Positions 26,601-39,579 of a stretch of DNA of 64,000 bases are shown in pieces. This stretch comes from Zonotrichia leucophrys gambelii (taxonomy: Eukaryota; Chordata; Aves; Passeriformes; Passerellidae), in the NCBI RefSeq assembly GCF_028769735.1, contig NC_088172.1:70952631-71016630 (forward strand), in the 5' to 3' direction. Positions within the stretch are counted from its first letter, which is position 1, and each line of letters begins with the position of its first letter. The position numbers were made by a program, and so were the translations under genes. The notes below the pieces were generated by a model. That model was not told the DNA's origin, ran no database searches, and worked only from the letters and a program-made list of their open reading frames with translations.

Positions 26601-29600
26601 CACAGCACGATGGCTGAGTTGCTTTTTTAATCCTAACGAGAGTTGTCGTTAAAGGTTACTGAAGCCTGACTTTTCCTCGCTCTTTGTCAGCCCCCCTCAG
26701 CCTGGGCTGCAGATCCCACGTCCTTTGAAGCCATCTGAGCTCTTTTTGTTGTTTTTTGGTGCATAATGATGCCAGGCATGTCTGCTGCTGAGGAGGCCCA
26801 GCAAGATCCAATGAAGCGTGACTGGTGGAAAGGCCAATACTGAAGTAAGTGGGAAGCAGCCCCCTGCAGTATTCCTTGAGCTCTCTCTGCCTGCTGGGAT
26901 TAAAGGTGTCTGTGAAAAACCCAGTGCTTCCTTCGCCAAGGGTAGGGTCCTACTCTGTGTTTGGTGTTGTGTAGGACATTGGATAAAGCAAGGGGTTTAG
27001 GTCTTTATAGTTAAGGTTGTTGACATTATGTGACTCAATTAATGACATGATGCTTTCAGCTGTTGAGGGCAGTCTTGTTAGCCAGGAAATGTTGCTTCAA
27101 AATCACAGAATATATCATTTTTGTAAAGGCTGCCTACCGCTTTCTAAGGTGGTTCTACTACTTCTAAGTACTACTTCTAAGGTGGTTTCTACTTTCCTAT
27201 TTTGCCACAATGCAAGTATTAATAGTTATTTCTATCACATATTGTCAGCAAGAAGCTGACAACAGGATGAGTAATAAAGACATTTTTTGTGAGCATTCAA
27301 ATTAGCCTGTTATTGGTATTATACTCTATAGAAATTTCCAGCATCCAAGAGATTTTTATTGGAAGTTAAAAAAAGTTAAAGAAACTCAGAGCATTGGATC
27401 ACCTGTGACAGACCCTGCCCATGCAACATCTGCACTTTCTCTCTCTGCTTTGCAGATCCACACTTGCTTGCATCCTGGGATTGCCACTGATGGCTGTGCA
27501 TTGTTACTGCAGTCTTTTTGTCTCTCACGTGCAGGGCTGATGCCATTTGTTGAAGGGGAGAAAAGAAATTAATTCCGCTAATGACTAATTCAAATTCCTC
27601 TCAGGAGCCTTTATATTTTGTAAAATCTGGGTACAGCAAAGAGATGCCCAAATAAACCAACCTTTCCCTGTACCTGGGAGCAGGAAAACAGTTGCCTAGG
27701 TCCCTAAGGGCCTTTGGCAGTTTCCCTTGCATTTTATGACCCATTTGATGCCGATGAGGAATCCTCATTTTCTGTCCTTCTAATATGCTTTTTACACTGG
27801 CCACCAGCTGGAATAAAACAGGAATCAATAGGTTTTTGAACTCAGCTCCCTTTATCTTTTAATTATTTGCAGCGTGCTTCATTCTGTTTTCCTCCCAACT
27901 TCTGCTCTTCCATCCCATGCACATCCCTCCAAAAAGTCAAGCTCCAGAAACAACAATGATTCCAAGGTGCTCCTGCTGATATGATTTAAATGGAATTAAA
28001 CCAATAATTTACAAATTGGAAAAATCTCTTGTTTTTAAAGGATGAAAGCATTGGCTATAAATTCCTGAGCCCTTCTGTTCTGTGCCCAATTAAATGTGGT
28101 AAGTAAAATCTTGCTCTTTTCCTGAATTTACAGTGGTGTATGACAATATGCAGAGTACATCTGTCTACAGATTTATGATTCAGTAAATTTCATCTGCATG
28201 GTTCAATGATAATTAAAATAATAAACACCATGGAGTCACCAGTTCACCCAAATAATTTCTGAGAGACGAGGTGAACAGTCCAAAGTGTATCCAAGAAAAA
28301 CAAGTACAGGCACTGAAGTCCCTTTTGCTGTTCCTTTAACTCCTTCTCATTTCTCTGTTTCAATTCTGCATCCATCCAAGGCTCACATTTCTTACTAATC
28401 AAGTCACTGGCACCATTCATTGTGAAAATCTTTTCAACTTTACAAAGACCAAGTGGAGACACAGTGGGTGGATGAGGAAAGCAGCATCCTTGCTCCTCAC
28501 CTCTCATCTGCACTGTCAGCAGGAGACCATGAAATGGACCTCTCTCACCCATCCAGCCCCAACCAATGGCTTAAAGAATTACCCTGGAAATTAAGTTTAG
28601 AGGACAAATAGAATCATCATTAGTAGGAGTATTTGAATAAATGTGTTTGCAAAACTGTATTTGGGTGGCAAATTGCCAGGATAAGTCTGTAACTGCAGCA
28701 TCAGGCACCAGTGAGGCATTCCTAGTTAAAAGGGAGTAGCTGAGACTACTCATCTTGTGTAGGGTGTTACCAAGTCAAGAAAAATTGCCAATACAGGATC
28801 AGAGCTGGTAGTCACCTGGCTGAGGCATAAGAATATAATATATTCAGGGACCTACCACATTTAAATAGACTAAATAGGACTATAAACTCGCATTCAGTGC
28901 AGAATTTAACTGTTGCTGCCTTTCTGCCCAGGCTACAGCCCATGCTGTTAGCTCAGCAAAACACAGGACTATCCATCATCTGCTCTGCTACAAGTTCTCC
29001 CACTGTGGCAGCTTGATTTGCAATTTCATATTCAGCTTGCATCTCTACACCAGTCCTTATTTTTCACATTTCTTCCAGCAGCACATATTCCCAGATTTCT
29101 TCATTTCATGAACCGTGTATATGAATGTAATTTGCCCAACAGAAAGGCCAATATTTTTCTTAGTCATGTCAATTGGCATTAATCCTGCAAATGTAGATTT
29201 TAAAATTTGCATAGCAGAGTAAGCCTATTGATTTCCTTTCTTCTCATTGCTTACCTCTGCTGCCATTGTGCTGTTTCTCAGTTCTCAGAGGTTATTAGTA
29301 CAGGTTTTAACATTGTTTTGCAGTATCTTTCATGAAGATTGTAAGTTTAAAGAGAAGAAAGCACATGACTGAGTACTTGGTCCACTATGAGAAACATTAT
29401 CAGGTTATCATGTGGATACATCTCTGATGTTGTTGGCTGTCCAAAAGACAACATGTTTTTTACTCCAATCATCTGACAGGATATGAATATCATTTTGCAA
29501 TATAGTTGTGTATACTGGACCAAAATACTCACCTTCACAGTTGAATTAGCCAGAAGCTGAAGAACAAGTTTTGCTCTGGGTGAGAGGGACAGAGATCTAT

Positions 29601-32600
29601 AAAAGGGCTCTTATGGCTTTGAAAATGAAGAGGGACGACACCTCAGGTCAGGAATTAAGATGGCAAAGAATAGTCATCTAATAAACTCTCCCAATCATGG
29701 CCATGAGAAATGTGCCAGAAACAGGGCAGGCTTTACTGGCAACCAGGAGGTGGTAAAATCATGTAGAGGCACTTCTCTCCAGAAATGCAGCTCGTTGCAA
29801 GATCTAGGCCAACTTGTGGTTGAGTAAATCCTGTGAGGATTTACTTGGGCTGCTGGACCAACTTCATCCAAAAGGTACAAGGACAAGTCAAAGCCACTTC
29901 TGCTCATCCTTTTTCCCTTTTACAATACTTTCTTTGGGGCTGTAGGATACATACCAAATTTCCACATTATGAGTATCTTAAAATATGTTCTATTCAGAGG
30001 CAGAATGTCCTAAAACATTAAAATTATTTCAGACAATTTTAAGAGAAAAAAATGGCACAAAGCTAACTCATAAAGACACTCATGCCAAGTCCTGAATGAA
30101 CTCAGGGATAAAATAGTGTTGCTCATCCATAACACACAGCCCTGTAGATGTTTCACAGACAAGAATATATTTGCACCACTGCTAAACGGGCTGATAGCTT
30201 GTGTGTTGGAAGGTGCACAATCAAACTGAAATTCCAACATAATTCCTCTCCTCTGGAAAGTGGCTGCAGACAAGAAGACATGAGACCAGCAGGTTTTTAG
30301 CCACCCACCTGATCTCTTAGGCCAAAAATTGACAAAATAAAGCAGGAATGTTCAAAATGTGATTGTCTAGGTTTTCATGACAACTCTTGCTGCTTGGATG
30401 GCTCTCTCAGCTTCACTTTCAGTAATGTTGCTCTGGTTTACAGGCTGGGATTAATACAAAATCTCCAAATGACAAGTGTAGCCAAAATGAGACAGAAGAT
30501 TTTGTACCATGAAAAACCATTGAATTTCGTATCTGTTCCACCTAAACCCATAAACTTCACATCTGAACACATCTGCATGAAAAATTGCTATGTTTCCATG
30601 GCAGCCAGCTGAAAATTGCTGTTGCTGTCTGCTACAGCACATTAGATCAAAGAGGTGTTAGACCAGGCCTGACTGGCATTATTAACACTACACTTGGGTG
30701 AAAGATTTCTGCTCTCAGACAATCAGGAGAGCAATGAAAGAAATTAATTTACCATACATTACTGGTTGTTTTCTCATTATTACCACTTTAGTTTTGTGCC
30801 CTTCTATTGTTTTTGCATCCCCTAATTCAAGCATGCATGTCAGATTTTATCTGAAAGATACTTTAAATTGTTTTCCTTCAATTTTAGGCTTTTTCTTCCT
30901 TCTATTACTGTATGCTCATGTGAAAGCAGCACTTCATTCTCTGGATTCCACCTCCTAACTGTGGCCAATGTTTAGGGTCTGTGAATGAGGTGATGTTCCA
31001 TTTTTTACAAGATCTGACACAGGACAAGCAGAGATATTACAGGTAATACCTCTGTGCCTGTTCTACAAAGCCTGGCCTGTGATGAAAAGCAGAAAGTCTG
31101 TGTTGGGTGAATAAATACTGATGGTAGTAGTTGACACACAGCTAGATGGTCATTAGGTCAGGTCAATGTTCTAAAAACCAAAGAAGTTTTCTTTTATACT
31201 GTAAGGTTACATTTTCACTAAATGAGAGCTTCACATTTACTTCTGGGGAAAAAAACAACCCTGGCTTTCACAAAATTTTCTGTACCAATCCACTCAGTAA
31301 CAGCAGTAGTCACTTAAAAAAGAAAATTAAAAACTGAAGAACATATTAATATGAAGGAAGAAAAAAAGTTAGCATGTAATGACAGATTAGAGTTTATCTT
31401 TTCGCTTAGAAGACGTCTGTTTCCTATTTGTATTCATCATATTCTATTCTATAAAGATGCCACACAGTGTATCAACAGGTTTCTTACCAGTTTTCCCAAA
31501 ACATTGAGCAAAACTTCATATCTATGAATTAATTTTTGTCAGACTATTTTTTCCCCTCAGCAGTTAAAAAAAAATCTTTAAATCTCAGAGACATGTTCTT
31601 GGCAACCAAGATGTGATTTTATAGGGGTGTGTGGAGCTGTAAATGTACTGAGTGCCTCTTAACAGTGATTCACATGGGCTGTACTCATTCAGGGATTTTC
31701 AGTTATAGCCTGTAGGCAGTATCCCAGCATGGACAGCAGATACTGCAGAATCATCACCTTTCATACTTGTTTCCTCTTTTGCTGGTGGATGGTAGAAGAA
31801 TTGTTGGTAAAGCATAAAAGGTCAGCATGTTCTTTGGCAGAGCTGAGAACAGCAGATATCAAAACAGTCATACACAAATCAATGAAGTGCAACATGCAGG
31901 CCAGCTATTGCTGCATAAAAAGTTGACTAAATCTCAGTGTGAATGAAACCCAGTAAATTTACATATATAGGTAATTTCAAAGAGTTGCTACTTAAAAATG
32001 AAATTGTAAACTCAGAATATTGTGTTTGGAAGACCCTGTGAAGATGATCTATGTAAAATCCTTTCATTGAGAAAGGAGGAGCTGCATTTAGGCATTACCT
32101 GAAAGGGTTTGTCCAGTGGGTTTCTGCAAACTTTCAGCATGCCTAATGAGTCTATTCTGCTATTTCAAGACTCCTATCAAAAAGGTTGGGTTTTTCCCAA
32201 CACATAATTTAAATCTTTGCTGCAAATTTATATAATGTCATTTTATTTTCTCTGGGTAACTGTGGACACAAGTTTATCACGGTCCTCTCTCAAATAACCT
32301 TTAGAGCAATCCATCTGAAGATTGCTGTCTAATCACCCTCCCCAAAACTGCTTGTGCCTGGGGTAAGCAAGAACAATCTTCTCTCATAGTCAATGCTTCA
32401 ACGTCTTGTAACCCAGACTCTCTCTCTCCTGTTTCTCCAGGTCTTTTATAACCAAACACAATGAGGCATTTGAGATTTTTCTGGGAAAGAGAAGAAAACT
32501 GTCATTATCTCCTGTGAGATATGCATGATGCTGCTATTAGTACAGCTGAGATGAATTAACAACATGAAATTATTGCTTCATATTCTTCTTGGAATCAGCC

Positions 32601-32979
32601 TCAAACCCCAGCCTCCTTTTTGGACCAAGCTCTTATTTGCATGCTTGATTTTTCTTTCTCAACTATGGCACCATGCAGTCATTTCTGAATGTCATCCTTG
32701 TTTGGGTTTTGCTCTTTGTGATCCCTCACAGTTAGCTTGAATTCTAGTTCACAAACCTACAGCACAGTGTGCCACATTTCAGCCCACAATTCTCTGTCCT
32801 CCCAGCTGTTCACTGGAATGTTGATTATTTTGCTCAGGAAAGGCCCTTGCAGGAGCACATATAAAGATGGACACCAAATTCCTGAGGCATGCTCCTTCAA
32901 ACTGTATTTCAAACCAGCTGGGCGCATTATATTTGTACCAATGTCCATTAACTTTCTTTTGTGACTATCATGTGATGTT

Positions 32980-33720
32980 ACTAACAACCTTACTGAAGTC
33001 AAGAAATATCTGGATCTAATGCTTCCAACTTATCCACGGGGTAAGAGACTGTTCTTCAGATCCTCATGCTGATTACTTTCAGTCTTGCTGATGTCTTCTA
33101 AGTAATTTCAAACTGATTTTATCATTGCTTGTTCAAGACCTCTTGCTGGAATTGAGTGTAGAATCACTGGTTTGCTGTTTGCTAAGTCCTTGCCAAACAA
33201 GGCGCAATGTTTGATCTTCTGTCACCAGAATGAGCACTCTTGCTGCCTCCCTTCTTTGGTGGTGCCAGTGTTTCCCTCTTAAGTGACACTGAAAAGGGAA
33301 AATATCTACAGTACTATACTCTCAAGATATGAACAGAATCTTAAAAATAAATAAATAAAAAATATTGTGTCTGATTGATCCCAGGTTTCAAGGTGAGGGG
33401 AGGAAACTGTGGCAGAAAAGACACACTTTCTGCCACACTTTGGTTATGGCAGAAAAGACAGTAAGGAGACATGTATCTTTACACAGCACATTATTCCCAC
33501 TGTTAATCCTTGACTTCTAACAGCCTTTTTCTACCTGAAAATATCTCTCTTTCTCTCATTTTCTAGATCCGTTTAATTTCTCTAAGAATGTCCTGTGAGC
33601 GACCCACTTCAAATGCTTTCTAGAAACCCAACTAGAGAATATGAGTGATATCTGATTTGTTTGAACACTTGTTGCCTTCAGATAACTTAAGGAAGTTTGT
33701 GACATATGATTTCACTTTGC
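32980..33720 (-). mobile_element. possible ancient CR1/L3-like LINE traces
   Basis: Plus-strand stretches near 32985-33060 (ACCTTACTGAAGTCAAGAAA) and 33580-33650 (AATGTCCTGTGAGCGACCCA) resemble the antisense of the reverse-transcriptase motif A region seen in younger CR1 copies. Divergence is high and no reading frame survives. This is weak pattern similarity only. Confidence 0.25.
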
Positions 33721-35526
33721 AGAAACTCTACAGCTTTTCATGTATATGCTGAATTTATACCTACTAGAGGCAATTTTCAGAACATTTCTGTTATTTTTCC
33801 TTGTATACATCATGTTTACTTACCTGGTTTTCCTACGAATTCTTCTTTTCGTTTTTCATCTGCAGTGAAACAACAGATTTTTGCATCTAACAGCACCATT
33901 TTAATGGCACACCATTTATTCACTGGTTTTAGCCCAAAGTGCTGAAATTCATCATTCAGTGTTATAAGACTTTTACAGTAGAGTCTTTACATTTCCTTAA
34001 GTGCTCAAGCACTGACTTAATGTTTTCACAGACATCATTCTGCAGAGTGAGGCCAGATGGTGAAGTAGCAGAGATTAAGATGGCTCCAGTATTTTCAGCA
34101 TTCTGTTAGAGTTAATAAAACTAACCCAGGTGTTAACTAGTTCCCTTATGCAATTCATACTAGTTCATATGCAATTAGCATGATGGCTATTTACCTTGGG
34201 TATCACAGTCCATCCACAGGACATTAGGCTGATGAATGCCTCCTGCTGGAAATTTCCCTAGCCCCTCCTAGTAACCCAAAGTTGTTCTCATTCTCTCTCC
34301 TTTGCTCTCCTCCTGCCTAGTACCCCACTAGAAATATGCCAGTGTCTTTTCACCAAGCATGGAGACCTTTGGTAATCTTCCTGCAGGAAGCTCAGCTGAA
34401 TCTGGTATCTGAACTCTAAATGTGTTTGCTAGTGCTTAAAAAATGATGTGCAAGTGTTATATTCATGGCACAATGGTTCAGGTCGTAGAAAAGATCTGCG
34501 GTAGAGAATGGGCGGGTAAGAGAAATGGAGCTGCAGCAAGCAGTGTTTTCCTCCATTTAACACCTTTCATTCACCAGGAGGGGATTATGGAAAGGAGCAT
34601 AACTTCCTAGCTCAGGGATTTACCTTGCTTCTGCAGCAGCTCCTGAAAGCCAGCAGAGACAATGTGTTGAGGACCAGCACTCCAGAATTTCCCATTGTGT
34701 TACTGCATTATGGTAAAACCAGAGCCAGCATAGCGTGACTGACTCGCTAATCCCAAGGTGTAGCGTGCCAGGACAGTTGCCAAGTTTTCAGCCTACGTCT
34801 TTGTTGTCTTTCAGGCTGCAGATTGCCAAGATATGTGGTTTTGGCTGAGTGGAAACACTTTTTGTTTCAGTATGTCAACATAGCAGGCTGGTAGATCAAA
34901 ACATTCTATTACTGAGTTCCGACATGCATGGGATACTGGCAAAGAAAGTGGTTTTTTTATCACTTCAACAACCAGGCAGTACAAGATGTGTTCATCTACG
35001 AGTGTTTGCTTTTGATTCATTATAGGTTTAGGAACACTGCAACGGTGGCAACTTAAATCTCAAATGTGAGGTCATGGGCAGAGGAGAAAGTTGTTCATTG
35101 AGGAAATGAGGATATTGACTGCAAGTCTTCAGGCCAGAAATCTGCAGGAATGTGATGTTTGCATATTCATTCACCATTCATTATCAAGTTGCTCCCAAGA
35201 CTGAGTGGTCTCTATCTGTGTGCTGCAGAGAATTTCTGTTTTGGTTTTGCCTTCCTTGTCTGCCTGTTCTGGCACTGTCACCAAACATTCTTGTGTTTGC
35301 TTTGTATTAATGCTTTGTACTCTGCGTCCTCAGTGCCCTTGCTGTAGTACAGTTGTGTGGGTAGCCAGCCTTCAGCAGAAGCAAAGGGAGCTTTCACCAT
35401 CTTCCAGTTCTGAAACTGCATCATGTTCAGCTTTATCTCCCAGGTAAGCTCCAGCTCACTTTCTTCTCTGGACCTCTAAAAGGCCTCATGTACAGTGGCT
35501 ACATTGGCTGGAAAATCAGTGCTCAC

Positions 35527-35764
35527 CTTGGTCCTGGGAGTGAGTCTGGAAGACAGCCACTCCCCTGGCATAAGTTGAGGCTGCAATTCTTCAATGTTCA
35601 CTTCTGAATATGCAGGATAATAAGAAGATTTAATGAACTCGAAAAATTCGGAGTCTGTCCCTTCCTTTAGGCAGCAAGAGACAATATCATCCATAAACAT
35701 TTTGATTTTAAACATTTTACTCTTTCTGATACTTCTGATTGTTTTGTTCAACCAGGATTTCCTC
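35527..35764 (-). CDS. candidate orphan internal coding exon, gene unknown
   Basis: A 238-base minus-strand segment is open throughout and framed by convincing splice signals. Upstream is a T/C-rich run then CTCAG|GAGG; at the end is CCAAG|GTGAGC, close to the ideal donor. The first base completes a split codon (phase 2) and the exon ends on a codon boundary. It would encode 79 residues beginning RKSWLNKTIR and containing CCLKEGTDSEFFEFIKSSYY and MPGEWLSSRLTPRTK; composition looks protein-like rather than low-complexity. I do not recognise the family. No partner exons were identified, and the reading frame stops soon after the donor if unspliced. It lies 26 kb downstream of NANP on the same strand. 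It could be an exon of a neighbouring gene, a relic, or coincidence. Confidence 0.35.
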
Positions 35765-38700
35765 CTGAGTTTCACAGAAGGAAAAAATTTGCTTTTCTAT
35801 TATGGTGGAAAAGTGTGTCTGACAGGAAAAAAAAAATCATGTGAACTGCACTAAAATAAGAAGCAAAACCATAGAACTGATCATTTGAAGACTTGGGACA
35901 GTTTCTGTATATAAGAGTTTTAGAAAATAGATAAAAAGTCTGCCTACAAAGTCTGGTGTGGCTTCACTCTAAAGCACCTCCCTGTTGGAGCTGACCACGC
36001 CCAGGCTACCCAGAATTGTGTAGAACATACAGCAAGGACATTCATGACCAGATTCACCCAGGTACAGTGGAATCTTGCTGCCCCCATGGCACTCACATGT
36101 ACACTATCTTCTACTGAAGAAAATTTCCTAGCAAAGACTGGATTCCAAGATTCAATGTTTGATTAAAAGGGGAAAAATGTTTTTGGGTAAAGCAAGAATG
36201 TTTGTAAGAAATCAGAGGCAGACTTAACCCGTGGAGGGATTGACTCTGTTCCTGTTGCAGTTGCTGCCTAAAATACAGTGGTCCAGAAGTCAACAGCTGA
36301 TTAACTTAAGGTCTGAAGGAATCACGAAGAGTTAGTGAGGAAATACCAATCCCCAGGAGATTCTGGTAAAATGTGTTTCCTGGGGAATGAGTCACATGAA
36401 AAGCCTGTCTGGAATTCACCAGTGATATGGAAGAAACAGGATTCTGGCTTACTGAGGACACAATTGCAGATGGCACAAAAATCAGAGGAATAGGAATTAA
36501 CAGAGGGGAAAAAAGCACACTCTGGCTCCTTTGTTGTGATTGGAGCAACCAAGTAGTGACAAAGCCTGGGTCAAAGGGTCTGTATCATTTCTGTGGGTGT
36601 TCAGAAGGCTGGTACCAAAGGGTGTCCATGTCAAGGGTGTATTTGGGGGCCACAGAATGCTGAGCATCCCATCACCAGGAGTATGGGATGGGAGAGGAGG
36701 GCAGAGCTATGACAGATCCCCTTGCCATCTGTGCCTGTCACTGGGCTGGGGCCAATTGCAAAGAGCTGGGAGAGAGCAATGATTTGGGTGAGGAGAGGCT
36801 GATGGACACAGTACATTTAACTAATTGCAGAGAAAGGGAAGAGGGAATTCAGTCAGAGTCTGAGTGTGTATGTGAAGGGGAGGATACCTGAAACTGTGGG
36901 CTCTTTAACAGATAAGGCAGGACAAGATATAGTTTCTCAAACTTGAAATCTGCCAGATTTAACACTGGGCACAATTAGCTGCTGAAAAGGGAGGAGTTGA
37001 GAAAGTCTCCAGCACGTGGAGTCCCCACACTAAAGCTAGAACAGACCATTGCTCAAGCACAGATGGGAATCCAAGATCTCAGCTGCTGAACAAGAGTTCA
37101 GAGGTCATGCTGTTCCAGAAAGCCAGCTGTACCATCACCTGCTCTCTGCAGCTCTTCTGTCTGGATTTGTGATGGGCATTTGAAACCAGGATCAAGTCTG
37201 TTGGTCACTAGTTGTTGGGACACTGTTTGCAGTCACAGCTGAAAGTTGTTATTGTCATCATGATAATTATCATCATTGTCCCTATTCCTGCTACCACTGT
37301 TATTTGTACTAATGTAGATCTGGATCACATCATACTGAGGGCAGGAGGGACACTGTAGCAATTAAATCAACAGTGATTCTTGACGCAAACAAAAGTTCTG
37401 TGCCTGTTAATTAACAAATGCATAATAGAAATTGCCTATCAATCTTCCCTGTCCCTGCCCCTCTTCTTTTTTTTTTCATTAAATCCTTATGGATCTTATG
37501 GATTACAACAGTTTACTATCAAAAAAAAAAAAAACCAACCTCAAACCTATCTCAGAAAAGTAACTACTTTATTTGTCTGTTTTACTGAATAGTGTGGAAC
37601 CTAATCTCTACTGCCCAACTGGGTGTGTTTGGCTGTTCCTCAAACTAAAACAAGACTCGGAAGATTAAAGTGGAGCTTGGCTCAAGATCAGGTGAATCAG
37701 CACATTTATAATGCCACAAAATGGCCTGCAGGATGGCCTTCTCTTCTGTAATTACACAGGGATTTTATGTGTACAGGCAAAGGAAGTAATTTGATTTATC
37801 TGTTCTAATTAAATATATGATGTGAGGAAACAGCGATATGTCTGTTTAAAACATGCTTTAGGTTCTTTCGGTGAGAAAGTGAATGTGACTGTAAGTACTG
37901 TGCTTTAATGTGACTGTAACTTTCCCATTAATGCTCACACTCTTAAATGTCAGTTATGTAAGAAACTGTAATGGCAGGTTTGGACTGGCATTTGGAATGA
38001 AATTTCATGCAAAGAACTGTACTCAGAATACATGCATTTCCAACTTTTTATATTACATGAGCTGATTTTCCAGTCCCTTGCAAGTCACTTGGGGTAAATC
38101 CTCCTATCCATGGAAATGAAATGAAATCCAGTTACTGCAGAACCAGGACCAATGAACATATTTGAGAAAATTAATTCCTGTGAACTGTAGTGGAAGCCAA
38201 GTGTGACCAACATGTGGCCATGTTTCCTTATGAGGAGTATTTGAACTCTGACATTCAGTATTTTTTTCTTATCTATTGGTGAATGCCTGATCACAAGAGT
38301 CCTGCCTTTGGTTTCAAGAGCCAAGGTCAGCCCTGAGCTCTAACAGTGTTAATCGCAAGTAAAGAAGAGGAAGATTGTGGTGAGTGAAAGGAAAGGATTC
38401 GTGAAGTCAAATTTTCAAATACTGCTTAAAAATCTAACAAGAAAGTGAATCAGGTTCTCCCATTGTGCCTGTCTTATCTAGGCCCAAGAGAAGTTGAAGT
38501 ATTGTTTGGGGAGCGTCAGTGTTTTAAGACCATTAAGGATGTGCTATCTTAACAAAACACTGTGTGTTTTGCAGATCCTTTCACATATTTCTATGTGTGA
38601 CTTTTTGAAAAGGACTAGGATTCCTAAAACCTGCTCAATCAGTGAAGAGGACAAGGAGTCTAGAGGGAAAAATGGTTTTATGATCTAGGTGCCTGTTTGC

Positions 38701-38830
38701 TGCAAGCTGGAACTATTATTTAATTATGTGTCACTGGTTTGCAGTGGTGTGAGTTTTGCAGAATGACTTGACGTTCCAGCTGTTTAGGAATAGAGGAATT
38801 GTGCTGTAAACTGTAAATTGGACAACAGCT
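35765..38830. other. gene-less intergenic sequence
   Basis: This would be the intron upstream of the candidate exon if that exon is real. A 14-bp palindrome (ATGATAATTATCAT) lies at 37260-37273. Frames at 36306-36891 are short and overlapping, with no domain. Confidence 0.55.
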
Positions 38831-38935
38831 TTTTCTTTTCTTCTTCTTTTCTTCTTCTTTTTTTTTTTTCTTTTTTCTTTTTTCTTTATTTTTTTCCTTT
38901 TTTTACCCCTTTTTTCTCGCCTTTTTTTCCCCCCT
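38831..38935 (+). repeat. polypyrimidine (TTC/TTTTTTC) tract
   Basis: The tract is about 105 bases of T and C with only three or four purines, mostly TTCTTCTTTT units and T runs. It is simple sequence. Confidence 0.9.
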
Positions 38936-39579
38936 GAGGATTAGAGCTAGGCTTTGAGGGAGGACATAGAATCTGAGCGAGTTTTGGTCCTGCTGACTGG
39001 TGTCGTGCCCAGGGAGACATACCTGGCTAACAGCTTGTCCTGGGAACTTAAAATGAACATAAAAGAGAAAGGGTATTACCTGTACGATCCAGGAAAGCTT
39101 GGGCAACATTAACCTGGAAAGCTACCAAGGGAAAATGATATTTCTGGAAGAAATTAATGACTTACTCAACTCCTTAAGTTGGTGGTGCTAATGAGTCAGA
39201 GAGCGGGGCATCTTGGTCATGTAGTTGAAAGCTTTCTGCTGACTGTGAGCAACGGGTTTGCCAGGGCAGAGCCCATCCAAAACTTGCCAGCAAGCCAGGA
39301 AAAGGGTGAGGCAAGTACATCTGCTTCTGACTTTCAGGAATGGGGTGCACAAGCTGCCAGGGTGAAATACCCATGAAGGTGTCTGCTGGCTGTGGATTTG
39401 CTCCCCAGTGCTGTTTGAGAGGAGCCCCAACTCCTCCCAGTGCCCTTTGTACCTCTGCTTCCCCAGGATAATGGTGAAGGCTCCCATCCTCAGTTTCACC
39501 CTGTACCCCAGGGAGGCTGACATACAGTTCATCCTCCACTGCCAAGAAACCTCCTGTTCTCTGGAAAGTGACTGCGACT
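38936..39579. other. unassigned sequence next to a CR1 fragment
   Basis: A minus-strand frame of 123 codons (39174-39545) and a second of 114 codons lie here, adjacent to the CR1 3' break. They do not match the CR1 protein and I do not recognise them. This may be an unrecognised repeat. Confidence 0.4.

Larger units (their letters stand above)
22801..35526. other. gene-less intergenic sequence
   Basis: No confirmed gene. A minus-strand frame of 181 codons at 23574-24119 includes translated simple repeat and has no domain. A plus frame at 25912-26118 and a minus frame at 28244-28552 have protein-like composition but no paired splice sites. A 9-bp stem with a 5-base loop lies at 29823-29845. 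Confidence 0.55.

Noticed and set aside
28244..28552. Minus-strand frame with an acidic/basic helix-like stretch
   Set aside because: The composition is plausible, but there are no paired splice sites and no family recognised.
29823..29845. 9-bp stem with 5-base loop
   Set aside because: A perfect stem of this size is expected by chance several times in 64 kb.
35527..35764. Assignment of the orphan exon to NINL, the mammalian neighbour of NANP
   Set aside because: The translation does not resemble the ninein-like EF-hand or coiled-coil regions as I know them.
38085..38324. Minus-strand frame resembling an exon
   Set aside because: Weak acceptor and a non-consensus donor; no recognisable content.
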